Below, in pieces: positions 40,378 through 51,382 of a stretch of DNA of 64,000 bases. The stretch covers positions 62,001-126,000 of the forward strand of contig CM049987.1 of the NCBI GenBank assembly GCA_016630955.3, in the 5' to 3' direction. Under the pieces are notes generated by a model. The model made no database searches and was not told the origin of the DNA. It was given only the letters and a program-made list of their open reading frames with translations. This DNA is from Didymella arachidicola. Its lineage: Eukaryota; Ascomycota; Dothideomycetes; Pleosporales; Didymellaceae. The translations under genes and the position numbers were made by a program. Each line of letters opens with the position of its first letter. The stretch's first letter is position 1.

Positions 40378-42270
40378 AATTTTATTCGCTTCAAGAACGC
40401 GAACAGAACAGGAGAATAGACATACGATGACGTGGCGTTGTCGTACGTTCCAAAGGTATCGCAATTCTGCGTGTCACAGACGGAGTTGCGTGAATCCAGG
40501 AAAGAGTAGAACGGGCTCCCGGAATCGACCTTCAGGTACGTTTTCTGAGGCGGCGTACCAACCTAGAACTCGGCACTGACTGTAGGGAGCGCGATGGTGG
40601 CGAGGAGAGCGAGCGGTATCCCCTTGAGGCCAGCAATGTCGGAAGAAATTTGTTGTTGAACAACGTCGAAGGTCAGCGGTTAAGCGGATATGAAGACGTG
40701 GAGTGTCGAAGACGTGGGTACGGAACGTTCCACACGCCCGCATCGTATCGTCTTATTACATGCTCAATGTGCCTTCCTATCTCGACTCCGAAGATATCTT
40801 TAATGGACTATTAATTAGCCAAGGTAGTAATGCTACCTAAAAAAGCTGAATCTAGTGCAAATTCGGCAGAAAATCTCAAGTTCGGTCGCTTTTGGCCAGG
40901 GGGACGTTTGATCGACCTTTGAATAGGGTCGGGGTACATAAAGTCCTACATCAACCTAGACATAGTAGCATCAATCATCGCGAAATAAAAAATTACATTG
41001 TATCGCACAGTGTGTGGAAACTGCTGCAGCATTTTCTTACTGATACTCTTAATCGCACTCTTGATTCTTCTTGACGAACGCTTGCTTTAATAATGCGGGA
41101 CTGCGACGCGTGAGGGGAGATTGACCACCACAGACCCTCTTCTCGGGTTGAGATATCTAAAGCTATTAGAAAGTCCCTGCGCGATACCTGCGAAGAACGG
41201 CAGCACGAAAATGGGAGCGTCAATGCAATCAGTAGATGGTAGAAACTGGCGGCTACGCCTGCGATGCCTGCCACTGCGAGCACGTAGGTGTGATTTTGAA
41301 TAGGAAGACAAAATGGTTCAGGTCCTCTCAATATCACAGGAGAGGCGTGTGAATTTGTAAAGGAGGGCCCCTGAACAAGCCGGGCTGTCGTACGTAGGAT
41401 GAAAGAAGCGCATGAAATTGGGAATCATTGGGATACCTAGCTCGAGCACAGTGGAGATGCTTGTACTGCTACCTGTGTTAGTAGTGCGGATCTGTCTTGG
41501 TAAGGATACTACACAAGTCCCACAATCGCTGATTCAAGCATGGATATGAAGGACAGTGTGGAGTATGGCCTCAAAAGCAGCGAGCTGATGCGAGACCTAG
41601 GGGCCGATTCTTTCCTCAGCTCTTGCGGTAGCACCAACAACAAATGAGAAGCCTGCGAGTGTGGTACGCATGCTGCTAGGAAGCAATGTTTCTTTCTTTT
41701 CTCGGTCTTGGCTCTGATCGACGAATCAACGATGTCTCTTTCTGCCCATCGTGTGAGACGACACCTTGACTAAGACTGGGCAAGATCTCTTTGTACAGCC
41801 TTGAGTCCACGGACGCCTTTTAAAGCCTAGGTGCTTGCGCAACATCGTTGAGCTTGTTTGGCGAGTCATGAAGATGCGAGTAGCGGGGATTGCCTGCAAA
41901 ATCCTCCGGTCTGCGAGCAAACAACACCTGAGATCCTGATTCATGGAGCACACACCTAGTCGATTTGCGCATGGAACTCAAAACATTCCTCGATTCGCAC
42001 ATGAGTGTTTTGAGAAGTGCCTGGCACAATTGTCATGACGCATCCGTGAAAGCTGGTATGGACATGAAGCAGCAGCGGGGTACCTGATCCTGAGTTTGCG
42101 AACGTGCATCCGTCTCGAGATTATATAAAGGTAGTTGCGATGTGAATTTATCAGTCGAATTTTGCGAAAACTGCCATCGCAATACTAAATACCTGATGGT
42201 GATGCACGCGCAAGAGGGATCGTGAGGAATGAACGGAGCATCATCGAACGTGTTGATTAACAAAGTGGGT
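40378..42270. other. Gene-free stretch
   Basis: About 1.9 kb with only shadow frames. Nothing recognised on either strand. Confidence 0.4.
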
Positions 42271-42272
42271 TA

Positions 42273-44372
42273 CCGAGTCCGTGCGCGTGACGCCCACCAT
42301 CGCGTAACGCCCCGCTAAGCAAATCGCACCCCATCTTCAACACCCCATAGCTCAGTCAATATGGACTCAATTCAAGAAGCGGCTACAGAATTCGATTTGC
42401 GCAATCATAAAGAACAACTTTCATACACAAAGTTTGCTAAAGCAAAGGGAGTTGATCGGTCTACGTTAGCGCGGAGGCACAAAGGGGTTTCAACTTCTAG
42501 GGAGGTCAAAGCAGTTAACCAACGGAAACTCAACAACACTGAAGAACAAGAGCTTATTAAGCTTATTAATAAGCTTACTGAGGACGGATTCCCTCCTAAC
42601 AGGCTTCAAATCCGAAATTACGCGTCTAAAGTAGCTGGTAGCAGCGTCTCTGATAGCTGGGTTACTCGCTTCCTCCACCGTCACACAGCTGAACTGGTCA
42701 CCAAATGGGCAACAGGGAAGGATCGCAATCGCCACCAAGCTGACTCAGGGGCTTCTTTTGAGGCCTACTTCACACTTCTACACAGCAAGATAGCTGAGTA
42801 CAGCATTGAGCCTCAGCACATGTACAATATGGATGAGAAGGGCTTCATGATCGGGGTACTTGAACGTGCAAAACGAGTGTTCTCCCGGCCACTGTGGGAC
42901 AGCAAGCAAGTCAGAGGTACTCTCCAAGACGGCTCACGGGAGTGGATCACGCTTATTGCTTGCATAAGTGCCTCAGGGGAAGCCCTGCCAGCAAGCCTCA
43001 TATACCCAGCAGCCAATCAAGCTATATACTCAGGCTGGGTGGAGGATATCAAGCCAGGGGAACACTCAGTCTTTGTCAGCTCATCTAGTACAGGCTGGAG
43101 CAACAACGAGATAGCTCTTGCCTGGCTTGAACAGGTGTTCGATCGCGCTACTAAGGCCACAGCACGGAGAAAGTATCGTCTTTTGATACTTGACGGCCAC
43201 GGGAGCCACGTTACCCCTGACTTTATTGAGTACGCCAACCAACGCAAGATACTCGTGATGATCCTTCCCCCTCACTCAACACACAGGCTCCAGCCACTGG
43301 ACGTTTGCCTGTTCTCACCTCTGGCACGAGCATACTCAAATGAGCTTACGCAGTTCCTCCAAAGCAGTCAGGGGACCTCTCCAGTCACTAAATCAAACTT
43401 CTTACACCTGTTCTGGGCGGCGTGGCAGAGCTCATTTCAGGAGTCAACAATCGTCAACTCCTTTGCAGCCACAGGGATATGGCCCCCTGACGCCTCTGCT
43501 GTACTCAAACAAGTCAACAACACTTATACAGACAAAGAAGAACAATCAGGAGCTCTTAGACCAACAGACTGGAGGCGTATAAGGCAGGTACTTAAGGATC
43601 ATGTGAAGGAACCTGACAGTGAGGCAGTGCGGGAGCTGACAGGGGCAATTCACTCTCTTACTGCCCAGGTTGAGCTGCTTACTGAGCAGAACAAAGGCCT
43701 GCAGGAGTCTCTTGCACACAGGAAGAAGCACAATAAGAAGAGTAAGCCCCTGAGTCTCCAACAGCGGAAGGAGTACCAAAGTCAACCTGTATTTTGGTCT
43801 CCTCGGAAGGTCAGAGAGGCACACTATCGTCGGAAGATCAATGAGCAAGAACAGGAGGAGCAGCATCTTCAAAAGCTACGTCAGAAGCAAGAGCAAGTAG
43901 CAATTAAGCTTCAGAGAGCAAGAGAGGCTCAGGAGAAGCGTACAGAGCGTGAGAGAGCTAAGGAGGTGAGGGTGCAGGAGAAGGCTAAGAAGGCAGCTGA
44001 AGCGCAGCGTCAAAGGGACGCTCGTCAAGCTACTACTGCTATCCAATTATCCCAAAAGGGTAAGCGTAAAGCCTTAAAAGCTACCTCAGGTAGCAATAAG
44101 CGTCAGAAACAAGCTGGTGATGCTGGTGGTGCGAAAGAAGCCCCTGAGGCACCCTCAGCTCCTCCACCAGTCACTACTCGCCGCGGACGCAACGTTAGGC
44201 TTCCAAGTAAATACAAGTAGCACAAGTAGTTCACATAGGTCTATTTACTACTCTACTACAATATTATACAATATTTGCTGTTGTTGGTGGCTCAGTAACC
44301 TTATTTTTCAACAAGTCGATAGGATCTCAGCGGGGCGTTACGCGATGGTGGGCGTCACGCGCACGGACTCGG
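42273..44372 (+). mobile_element. Element B: intact pogo-like transposon, 2100 bp, twin of A
   Basis: Flanked by TA at 42271-42272 and 44373-44374. 44-bp terminal inverted repeats (42273-42316 and 44329-44372) begin CCGAGTCCGTGCGCGTGACG. Length equals element A to the base, and the encoded 619-residue protein is the same. It sits in gene-free DNA upstream of the cutinase-like gene, in the opposite orientation to A. Confidence 0.95.
42361..44220 (+). CDS. DDE transposase of element B (619 aa)
   Basis: Residue-for-residue the same as the element A protein: HTH VDRSTLARRHKG, CENP-B-type domain, catalytic YNMDEKGFMIG, LLILDGHGSH and LQPLDVCLF, a long charged coiled-coil region and the basic tail RRGRNVRLPSKYK. 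Uninterrupted, so it could supply active transposase for A, B and perhaps relatives with a similar terminal repeat. Confidence 0.95.
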   Translation: MDSIQEAATEFDLRNHKEQLSYTKFAKAKGVDRSTLARRHKGVSTSREVKAVNQRKLNNTEEQELIKLINKLTEDGFPPNRLQIRNYASKVAGSSVSDSWVTRFLHRHTAELVTKWATGKDRNRHQADSGASFEAYFTLLHSKIAEYSIEPQHMYNMDEKGFMIGVLERAKRVFSRPLWDSKQVRGTLQDGSREWITLIACISASGEALPASLIYPAANQAIYSGWVEDIKPGEHSVFVSSSSTGWSNNEIALAWLEQVFDRATKATARRKYRLLILDGHGSHVTPDFIEYANQRKILVMILPPHSTHRLQPLDVCLFSPLARAYSNELTQFLQSSQGTSPVTKSNFLHLFWAAWQSSFQESTIVNSFAATGIWPPDASAVLKQVNNTYTDKEEQSGALRPTDWRRIRQVLKDHVKEPDSEAVRELTGAIHSLTAQVELLTEQNKGLQESLAHRKKHNKKSKPLSLQQRKEYQSQPVFWSPRKVREAHYRRKINEQEQEEQHLQKLRQKQEQVAIKLQRAREAQEKRTERERAKEVRVQEKAKKAAEAQRQRDARQATTAIQLSQKGKRKALKATSGSNKRQKQAGDAGGAKEAPEAPSAPPPVTTRRGRNVRLPSKYK

Positions 44373-44374
44373 TA

Positions 44375-45451
44375 GCCCTAAGTGCACACGCCGCTGTACG
44401 TTCTCCCATTTTTTTGCTTTTGCGTTCGAACCGCAACCGGCAGAACTCACTTCTGCTCGTTGGCGAAGCTTATTGCTTTTCTTAGCCCCTTAAACATGCT
44501 ATCTTAAGCTTCCCCTTCTCTAATGCGTGTGCTCGGAAATAACCAGGCATATTGGTTGTCTTGCTCTGCGACCGCCCCTAAGCTTCATGCCGAGGCCTGC
44601 ATGAGCTCGAGCCGATCAATTGTGGACTGGCAATGCCGGTGCAGTTGCCTTCGTAATCCAGCCACTCCAGCCTCAATATTCAAACTCTATGGCGGTCTTT
44701 GTGCTACGTGCAGATCGTCACCTCCTGAGTCTCGCAGTTGCTATTGGAGGGGCCGAGGCTACTACGGTAGTCTCGTTTCGGCATTTGACATACCTGACAG
44801 GCCGTCCACGTTTTGTGGCTGCGCCATATGGATTGACACTCGGGGCCGGACGAAGTATTCGGAACGCTACTTCCTGTCATGACTTCAACAAAGGAAGAAA
44901 CTATCAATGCCACCGGTACCGCTATGCGCATGCTGCCCGTGATCTTGACAAACACCAGCGCCATTCAGACTTTGTGACTGTACACCCTCCGTACCGACTC
45001 TTAGGCTAGTGCTCCGCGGCCCATTTCCGTTGATCGGCGCGAGTGCCAGCTGCGGGCGTGAGTGTGACTGCACTTAGCCTCGGCGAAGCTGCGCGGAGTT
45101 TCGAGCAAGGTCAGGGTTTCAATGCACCAATACAGAAGCGAGTATCAAGTCTGTCGTCTGCCGTCATCGTGTCTCCATACAAGCAAATACCAAGGGACGT
45201 CATTGGGTAATCCTCAAGTGCAGCTCGCACATTAAAAAGTGGCTACGGTGGACTTCATCCGCTTCGTAGACGATGCGATCATGGTCGGCGAAGATAGTGT
45301 ATGCACCCAAACACTAAGCCGGCACACAGATGGCAGGCGTGTTTGATCGGAACAGAACGTCGATCCCTGACCAAACGCTCTAACACCACCGTAGCCAAAA
45401 TTACTTTGTATACTAGGATATGCCATTCTGCTTGTGGAAGACTGGATAGAG
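44375..45451. other. No confident gene; possible membrane-protein relic at 44520-44990
   Basis: Two overlapping plus-strand frames at 44523-44882 and 44620-45009 include hydrophobic stretches (for example GAVAFVIQPLQ and LSLAVAIGGAEATTVVSF). They could be a frameshifted permease fragment, but I do not recognise a family. The rest is upstream region of the cutinase-like gene. Confidence 0.3.
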
Positions 45452-45457
45452 TATAAG
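45452..45457 (+). promoter_or_regulatory. Possible TATA box of the cutinase-like gene
   Basis: TATAAG at 45452, 116 bp before the ATG, followed by a pyrimidine-rich leader (CAACAACTTTCGCTCAAC) up to the start. This is usual for strongly induced fungal secreted-enzyme genes. Inferred from position only. Confidence 0.35.
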
Positions 45458-45567
45458 TACGAGAAGCTGCACTTGCAACGAGTCTACCATCTCAGCAGCT
45501 CTTCGGCCTGGGCATTCGTTCTTTCACTCACTCAACCAACTAACAACTTTCGCTCAACAACTTCATA

Positions 45568-46248
45568 ATGCACGCCTCCACTCTTCTTGCTGTCATTCCC
45601 CTCCTTGCAGGCGCGTTCGCCGCCCCTGTAGAGGAGGTCAAGCGCGCCGCTTCTGCCTCTTGCCCATCCTACACCATCATCAACACCCGCGGCACAGGCG
45701 AACTACAAGGGCCCTCTTCCGGTTTCAGGACGATGAACTCTCGCATCACTTCTGCCCTCAGCGGTGGAAAGATCTACAACACCGTCTACGCCGCCGACTT
45801 CACCCAGAACTCAGCCCGCGGCACTCAGGACATCGTCAACAAGATCACCAGCACCCTGCGTACCTCTCCCAAGGAGTGCTTTATCCTCGAGGGCTACTCC
45901 CAGGGCGCCGCGGCCACCGTAAACGCCATGCCGAAGCTCACAGGCGCCAACTTTGATGCTGTCAAGGGCGTGTTCCTGATCGGTGACCCACTTCACAAAT
46001 CGGGTCTGACCTGCAACGTTGATAACAACGGCGGCACTACGACCCGCAACGTCAACGGCTTGAGTGTTGGGCTCGGTGGCGGTATTCCCGCCAACTGGGT
46101 CGCTAAGACTCTTGATGTTTGCATCTATGGTGATGGTGTTTGCGATACTACACACGGTTTTGGTATCAATGCGCAGCACCTTCAGTACCCTAACGATACG
46201 CCTACACAGAACCTTGGTACGTCTTACGTTCAAAATCAATTGGCTTAG
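45568..46248 (+). CDS. Secreted cutinase-like CE5 esterase (226 aa)
   Basis: Serine hydrolase of the cutinase/acetylxylan-esterase family, acting outside the cell on cutin or other polymer esters. Signal peptide MHASTLLAVIPLLAGAFA, then a short propeptide ending in Lys-Arg (PVEEVKR, a Kex2-type site). The catalytic triad is visible: Ser in LEGYSQGAA (about residue 112), Asp in YGDGVCDTTHG (about 193) and His in NAQHLQY (about 203). Cysteines near SCPSY, ECF, TCNV and VCIYGDGVCD fit the family disulphides. Single exon, normal length. CE5 members differ in preference for cutin or acetylxylan, which the sequence alone does not settle. Confidence 0.9.
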   Translation: MHASTLLAVIPLLAGAFAAPVEEVKRAASASCPSYTIINTRGTGELQGPSSGFRTMNSRITSALSGGKIYNTVYAADFTQNSARGTQDIVNKITSTLRTSPKECFILEGYSQGAAATVNAMPKLTGANFDAVKGVFLIGDPLHKSGLTCNVDNNGGTTTRNVNGLSVGLGGGIPANWVAKTLDVCIYGDGVCDTTHGFGINAQHLQYPNDTPTQNLGTSYVQNQLA

Positions 46249-47268
46249 GAGAATGCTCTAGCCTGAAGTCATATTTTCGGTTATATACCTAGTTTCCACG
46301 TACATAGCAGCTTCCTCTAGCATTTGTAGTCATTCGACTGAATTCACCGCCTGTTTGATGCAATTTGTGCTCGCTGGAGGGACTGCTGATGACGCTACAA
46401 CCATTAACTTCCTCAACATATCTAAACTCAACATCTGCCACGTATAGACTAGGAAACGACTCGGTGCCCGGACCGTGTGAGCAGTTGTCCTCGAAGTTCA
46501 CACGTCATGGAAGGGTCTCTATGTCTACCATAGACATCCTACGTCTTGTCCTAAACCTTGAGATACAGTGGCTCGACATTCAGGTTAGTGACTGCCTGGA
46601 CGGAGTGTTGTGGCTTCGTTGCATATCTCCAGACTTATTGCGAGGACCAAGATGTCGGGGATATTTGTCGAGAGGATGGCAAGTGCAGTGACTCGCCCAG
46701 TGAGATTCTCGGTGATTCTATGCCAGCACGTCTTGGGTGGCGGGCAGTCGTAAGAACTGAGCTGTACCTCAGATAGAAGGTCAAGGCATCGGAAGGACGC
46801 GTCTCACGCCATTGTTGTCGATCGTATGTTCCAGTTGATGAAGTTCGAGGTCAGACAGATCAAGCACAGCAAGCAGGCAGGTGCGAGTCGGTAAGCGAAT
46901 TTGGCACATGGAAGATGGATGGAAAAACAGTGGCGTAACGAAGAGACTTGCAAGTCACCATGATAGCATTTGGTGAAACGCAACTATCATATCGGCCAGT
47001 CGATTGTATTGTCGAAGAAAGTTAGGATTGCGATCGGAGCATATTCTCTACTCGTGGGAGGCGATGCCAAACTGTCCGTCTCCAGGCCGAGGTCCATATA
47101 CACTGCTTTTCAGAAGCCGGCGTCTGAGGAGTCAGCGTCACTATTCTCATCTGAGCTAATGTAGTTCCACAAGTCTGAGTAGTTCCACGAGTCTGATTCC
47201 CAACGTGTGCTCCACTCTTTTCCTTAAATTGATGGGCCTAGGCAACAAGTCCATTTCCCCAGTTTCTC
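46249..47268. other. Gene-free stretch
   Basis: About 1 kb downstream of the cutinase-like gene. No supported gene or repeat. Confidence 0.4.
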
Positions 47269-48007
47269 CTATTGTACAATCCATTGCGGATGTTGCCACG
47301 TGTCGAAACCTAATTGGATTGGCACTGACGGCGTGTTGGGGGTTCCTGGTGCGGGCCTCAAGATGATTTCCAGCTGTTGCGCTGTCGAGCGATGGCCTAT
47401 GTCATATATGAAATCGTAGAGCTGACCAAGCGGGTATCGATACCAAGAAGGGTGCTCTTCTATATCCTCGTCGTACAATATAGCTATCTCTACTCGCTTT
47501 GGTGATTTAGCATTGCGAGCCTAAGAGATAAGATCGTGTAAGTCGCGGTGAGACGTGATGTTGCAACGCTCAACATGGTGCATGTCGGACGACGCGGCTT
47601 TAGGACAAAGAATGGTGTTCCAATCGATCTGGTAACAATCTTGCGTCGGGTCAATACAGCGTAGCAAATTTTGGATGACGGAATCGCCAAGAGCTTTCCA
47701 ATTCATGAAGATACACAGTGGCTCAGTCTTGGGTTCTTTGTATAGCAGCGGCGTAGCTTCCGCATATATCATGCGGCAAAAAGACAACAGCGCCTAGCGT
47801 ACGCGGTTCTGAGTGACGACATTTGCGACCATGTTCTTATTAGCATGATCCTGGAGTCCAACACTCCGGTAGCTGAGGACGGTAGCTGAGGACGGTAGGC
47901 AGCAGGTCGTAGACCATCAAGCGAATGTTTTTGGGGAGATCCAAGAAGCGGAAGGGCTGCTGAGCAGCTTTGGGAGTGGTGCGCGCTCGAGGTGAGATCT
48001 CTTCCAT
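47269..48007 (-). pseudogene. F-box-like/2EXR-type fungal protein, broken
   Basis: The minus-strand start at 48007 reads MEEISPRARTT, then QPFRFLDLPKNIRLMVYDLLP, a typical F-box-like N-terminus in ascomycetes. LLSFCRMIYAEATPLLYKEP follows at about 47770, and then segments to WQHPQWIVQ at 47269. Three lesions: a perfect 13-bp tandem duplication at 47868-47893 shifts the frame after TVLSYR; TAG occurs just before ALLSFCRMIY (about 47796); and another TAG occurs after HDLIS (about 47521). F-box-like proteins usually recruit targets to SCF ubiquitin ligases. This copy is dead. Confidence 0.7.
47868..47893 (+). repeat. Perfect 13-bp tandem duplication inside a pseudogene
   Basis: GGTAGCTGAGGAC occurs twice in a row (47868-47880 and 47881-47893). 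Removing one unit rejoins the frame from LPTVLSYR to SVGLQDHAN in the F-box-like gene, so it looks like the first or an early disabling event. Confidence 0.9.
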
Positions 48008-49252
48008 GGCGTAGTGCTGGCGTCGTGTTCGGCGACAGTCAGGTTAGTGAAGCGGCTCTGGTTATTTATGAGCATAGGTGCGTTACTGCCAAGCCACTAC
48101 CTAAATAGCGAAAGTGAAAGTGAAGGTGACTTCGGGCACCGAGAGGCAGTCTTAAGGTAGCTCGCGCGATATCTGACGATCAAGGTCCTTATCAGCTAGG
48201 CAACCTCAGCCTTACGGACCTTCTCGGGAATGTCATGCACAATCAAAAGACCGATTGTGGCCGGCAATACGGTCCGGAATCACATGCTTCCAAGCTTCCA
48301 GGGTTGCTTCGGAGAAAATACTGAATGCCTGTTCCATTCGTTATTGCGGTCATACAAGGAAATAGGCGGACAATGATCACGGCAATCATTTCTATTTGAT
48401 AGCAAGCAGGAATAAGTGAAACCTGCCTGTTCAGTAAAGAACTATATCTCCAAGTTTAGCGGAAAGCGAAGCATTTCTGCAAACATCAGACTCCTTCGCT
48501 CTCTTCTCGTTAATTTTGCCATTCTTCGTTGCTCACAACTGGGCTTTGCAAGCACATTTTCAGCCAAAAGAATAGCATCACAGAAAATATTTCAGCTTCT
48601 TCGTTGATCTGTCGAGCATCATGTGCGGTCGAGATGAGATCGCCAGTCTTTTAGGCGATGATCCGTACACCAAGTTATCGTACAGTATCGATAGTAGCTT
48701 CATGAGAGCTATGGCTGGGGTTGACAAACGAACGACCTCGTTGCAATCGATTAATATCTCGACGCGGCGCGTAGATGTCAGCGACCGACAATGTACAATC
48801 TTCTGCAATAAGGGTATGGTTACTGTCATCACTAGAGACCTGCCTTGGTGAGCTGAGGATCTTAGTTTCAATGCGTACAACGAAACGGCATCTATTGGAG
48901 CGACGATGTGACTCCTACTATCAAGCGTGGTGGCTTTGTTTAAACATCATAGAGAAATCACGACGGAAGGAGCAGATAGTTCGGCGAGCGAGGATCACCT
49001 GGGCTCCATAAATCTATTGATGACCCTTAGAGCAACTTCATATATGGTTTGATGTTACGTGACTACAGCCAGGCGCTCGTAGATCAGGAGGCCAAAGTCC
49101 GGACAGAGATCAAGGGTTCGAAAGGACCTGATGGTAGCCATCGCATTGTGGGATTCTGTGCGAAAACATGATTGTTCGAGCGAGAGTCCTCTGAGTGTAA
49201 TACACAATGAGGGAGCCATCTTGCTTTCGGTTCCACTAAAGCAAGCATATTC
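48008..49252. other. Gene-free stretch
   Basis: About 1.2 kb with no supported gene. Confidence 0.4.
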
Positions 49253-50637
49253 TCAGTCGTAGTCACGCAAATCCTGGCCCACAGTTCTTCGCTTGACGCG
49301 ACGAAGCTGCAACATGAAACAGCTCGCAACCACGTAGGCTAGCCCAGCGAAGATTTGCGTATAGAGGTACTCTCTAGATGCACCACATCGCCGTAGTCTT
49401 AGAGCAATTCCTTCAGAGACTGTCGTCGGTATGATAATGGTAGCCCACGACAGCGATAAAAGGGACTGTAGATCTCTGATACCTGCGACTTCGACGCAGA
49501 GGGGCCCTATAGTCTACAACAGTCTATTAGTGACGTTGAATATAAAAGGCGGACTTCTCACCATCCAAAAGACTCCAACAATTGCACCACAGATGATGGC
49601 AAAGAACACCGTGAGCCCGTACGACGTTGCGGGTAGCCAGAATGCGAAGCACGAGAGGCCGCACGACAGAGTGAGCACACCTGCAGTATCGATTCGACTC
49701 CATTTGTCGCTGAGGATGCCTATCAGGGGGCGTCCAATCGCTGTGCCTAGGTTCAAAAAGCCGATCAGATCCGTAGCCTGCGCTCTCGAGAAGCCAATCG
49801 ACAGTGCAAAGTCAGACAGACTGAAGAGAAGCACAACGTAGCCCAACATACTCGTGAAAGCCCACGCCAGCAGAAGTAGTACGTCAAGTCGTCTCAGCAA
49901 CTTCGTATCAAATGCGAGCTGCGGCGGTCGAATTACACTGTTTCGGTCCCGAATGACGGCGATAGCGGTAAGAATGGCGACGAATGCAATGATGCCCGTG
50001 ATTCGAAGCGACCAGGCAATGCTGATATGCTGGATCATGGCCTGCGAGCCCCATGCGAACGCGACGCCGCCAACACCAGAGCCAGCAGCGCTGACGCCAT
50101 TCGCCAGACTGCGTTTCTTGACAAACCACTGTGATAGGATTGGAATGCTTGGAATGTAGAGGAATCCGATACCGGCACCGATCAAGACGCCTTGAGAGAG
50201 ATGCAGTTGCCAGATTCGGTTGGCAAAAGAAGCTGCGATGAACCCCCCGCACTGTAGGAGCGCACCGATGAGCATGATTCTGTGGGTGCCAAATCTGCGT
50301 ACGAGAACAGTAACAAGCGGCGCAACGAGCATTGAGATGGAGAAATTGAAACCGCCGATAAATGCGAAGTCCCACGAAGACGCTTCTGGAAAAAGATCGT
50401 CCGCCAGGTAATGCGACAGGTAGATGCCGTACGCCTGATGAGTCAGCCTGAGATGCTGGTACGAAATTTGCTGTGACTGACAGATACAGTACCCCATGTG
50501 AAGCAGTTGATAATGAAGCATGCAAACACGCACACCCAGCCGTAACCACCATCCGGCGGCGTGACTTGTTGGCGATTAGCTGCGTCATCAGCTAGTATTC
50601 TACTTGGCTTTGCCTGTTCTGGTAGAGCGGACGTCAT
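49253..50637 (-). CDS. Monocarboxylate-transporter-like MFS protein (MCH type, 427 aa)
   Basis: Exons 50637-50488, 50434-49562 and 49513-49253. The introns (53 and 48 bp, donors GTATCT and GTGAGA) keep frame. The N-terminus carries the family signature PPDGGYGWVCVFACF leading into helix 1. About twelve hydrophobic segments follow, including FIGGFNFSISMLVAPLVTVL, GIGFLYIPSIPILSQWF, GSGVGGVAFAW and LTVFFAIICGAIVGVFWM. It ends with a short Lys/Arg-rich cytosolic tail. Yeast MCH proteins move riboflavin or remain of unknown substrate, so monocarboxylate transport is a family label only. It looks intact. Confidence 0.8.
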
Positions 50638-51174
50638 GGTCTGATCGCCAACATTGTTTGAGAGAGATTGAGCGACAAGGTGGAAGGAATTGACGTGCTT
50701 GGTGTTGATTGTTATGTCCGGATCAGCGATATGTCACCGTTACAGGAAGGCTGAACAAGGATTGGGCTTGGCCGGTACCGTGTCCGTGCACCCAACGATC
50801 GGAGTCAACCAACGATCGCTCCGAGCCTTGAGGCCTACTACAAAAATAAAGTTGCAGAGCCACGTACAATAGCTATTATTACAAGATATCTTGGTGGAGT
50901 ATTCTATAGGTCTATGCAAGCAATGTTACTTATACAATATATCTATATAATGTGGCGGTACGGCCGCTGCGGGTTGTGTGAGTGCGCGCAGGTGGAGGAG
51001 GCGTCGCAGGCTTCGGGCGACTACGAGCACCTACACCACAACGCGCAGGCTTCTGTTTGACTGCAGAAGCTTTTAAGGTTGTAGACTTGCCTCTTTGGGG
51101 CTGTTGTAAGGCTTTTGCAAAGTCGCGAGCCTGTTTGGCAGCAGCTCTAGCAGCTTTCCGGGCATTATGGGTTG

Positions 51175-51374
51175 TTTTCGAAATGTTGTGCCGATCATGT
51201 GAGACAGCAATCTGCGGTTCCTTCGTGTATATTCTATACTATACGCGTATACTCTATACTGCTTCCGTATATTCTATACTATAGGCATATATTACATACT
51301 AAAGCAGTATATTCTATACTACAGGCGTATATTATAGTCTGCTACGTCACATGACCCGCACAACATTTCGAAAA
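51175..51374. mobile_element. 200-bp MITE-like insertion in element D
   Basis: The ends are inverted repeats of about 28 bp: TTTTCGAAATGTTGTGC at 51175 and its reverse complement ending at 51374, both followed inward by a TCATGTGA segment. It contains no ORF and a 20-bp tandem repeat core. It interrupts the element D tail between AEERRAI and HNARKAA. I could not identify a clean target duplication, and the terminal sequence differs from all full elements here. Confidence 0.7.
51227..51340 (+). repeat. 20-bp tandem repeat, six units, inside the MITE
   Basis: GTATATTCTATACT-like units begin at 51227, 51247, 51267, 51287, 51307 and 51327, an exact 20-bp period with varying six-base spacers. Each core (GTATAnnnTATAC-like) is itself nearly palindromic, so the array could fold into repeated small hairpins. 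Confidence 0.85.
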
Positions 51375-51382
51375 TAATCATA

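Noticed and set aside
40993..41337. 114-codon minus-strand frame with a hydrophobic segment
   Set aside because: No homologous motif, and overlapping frames on both strands of similar length. Treated as chance.
44523..45009. Two overlapping frames as a transporter gene
   Set aside because: Hydrophobic stretches exist, but no family motif and no splice model joins the frames. Listed only as a possible relic.
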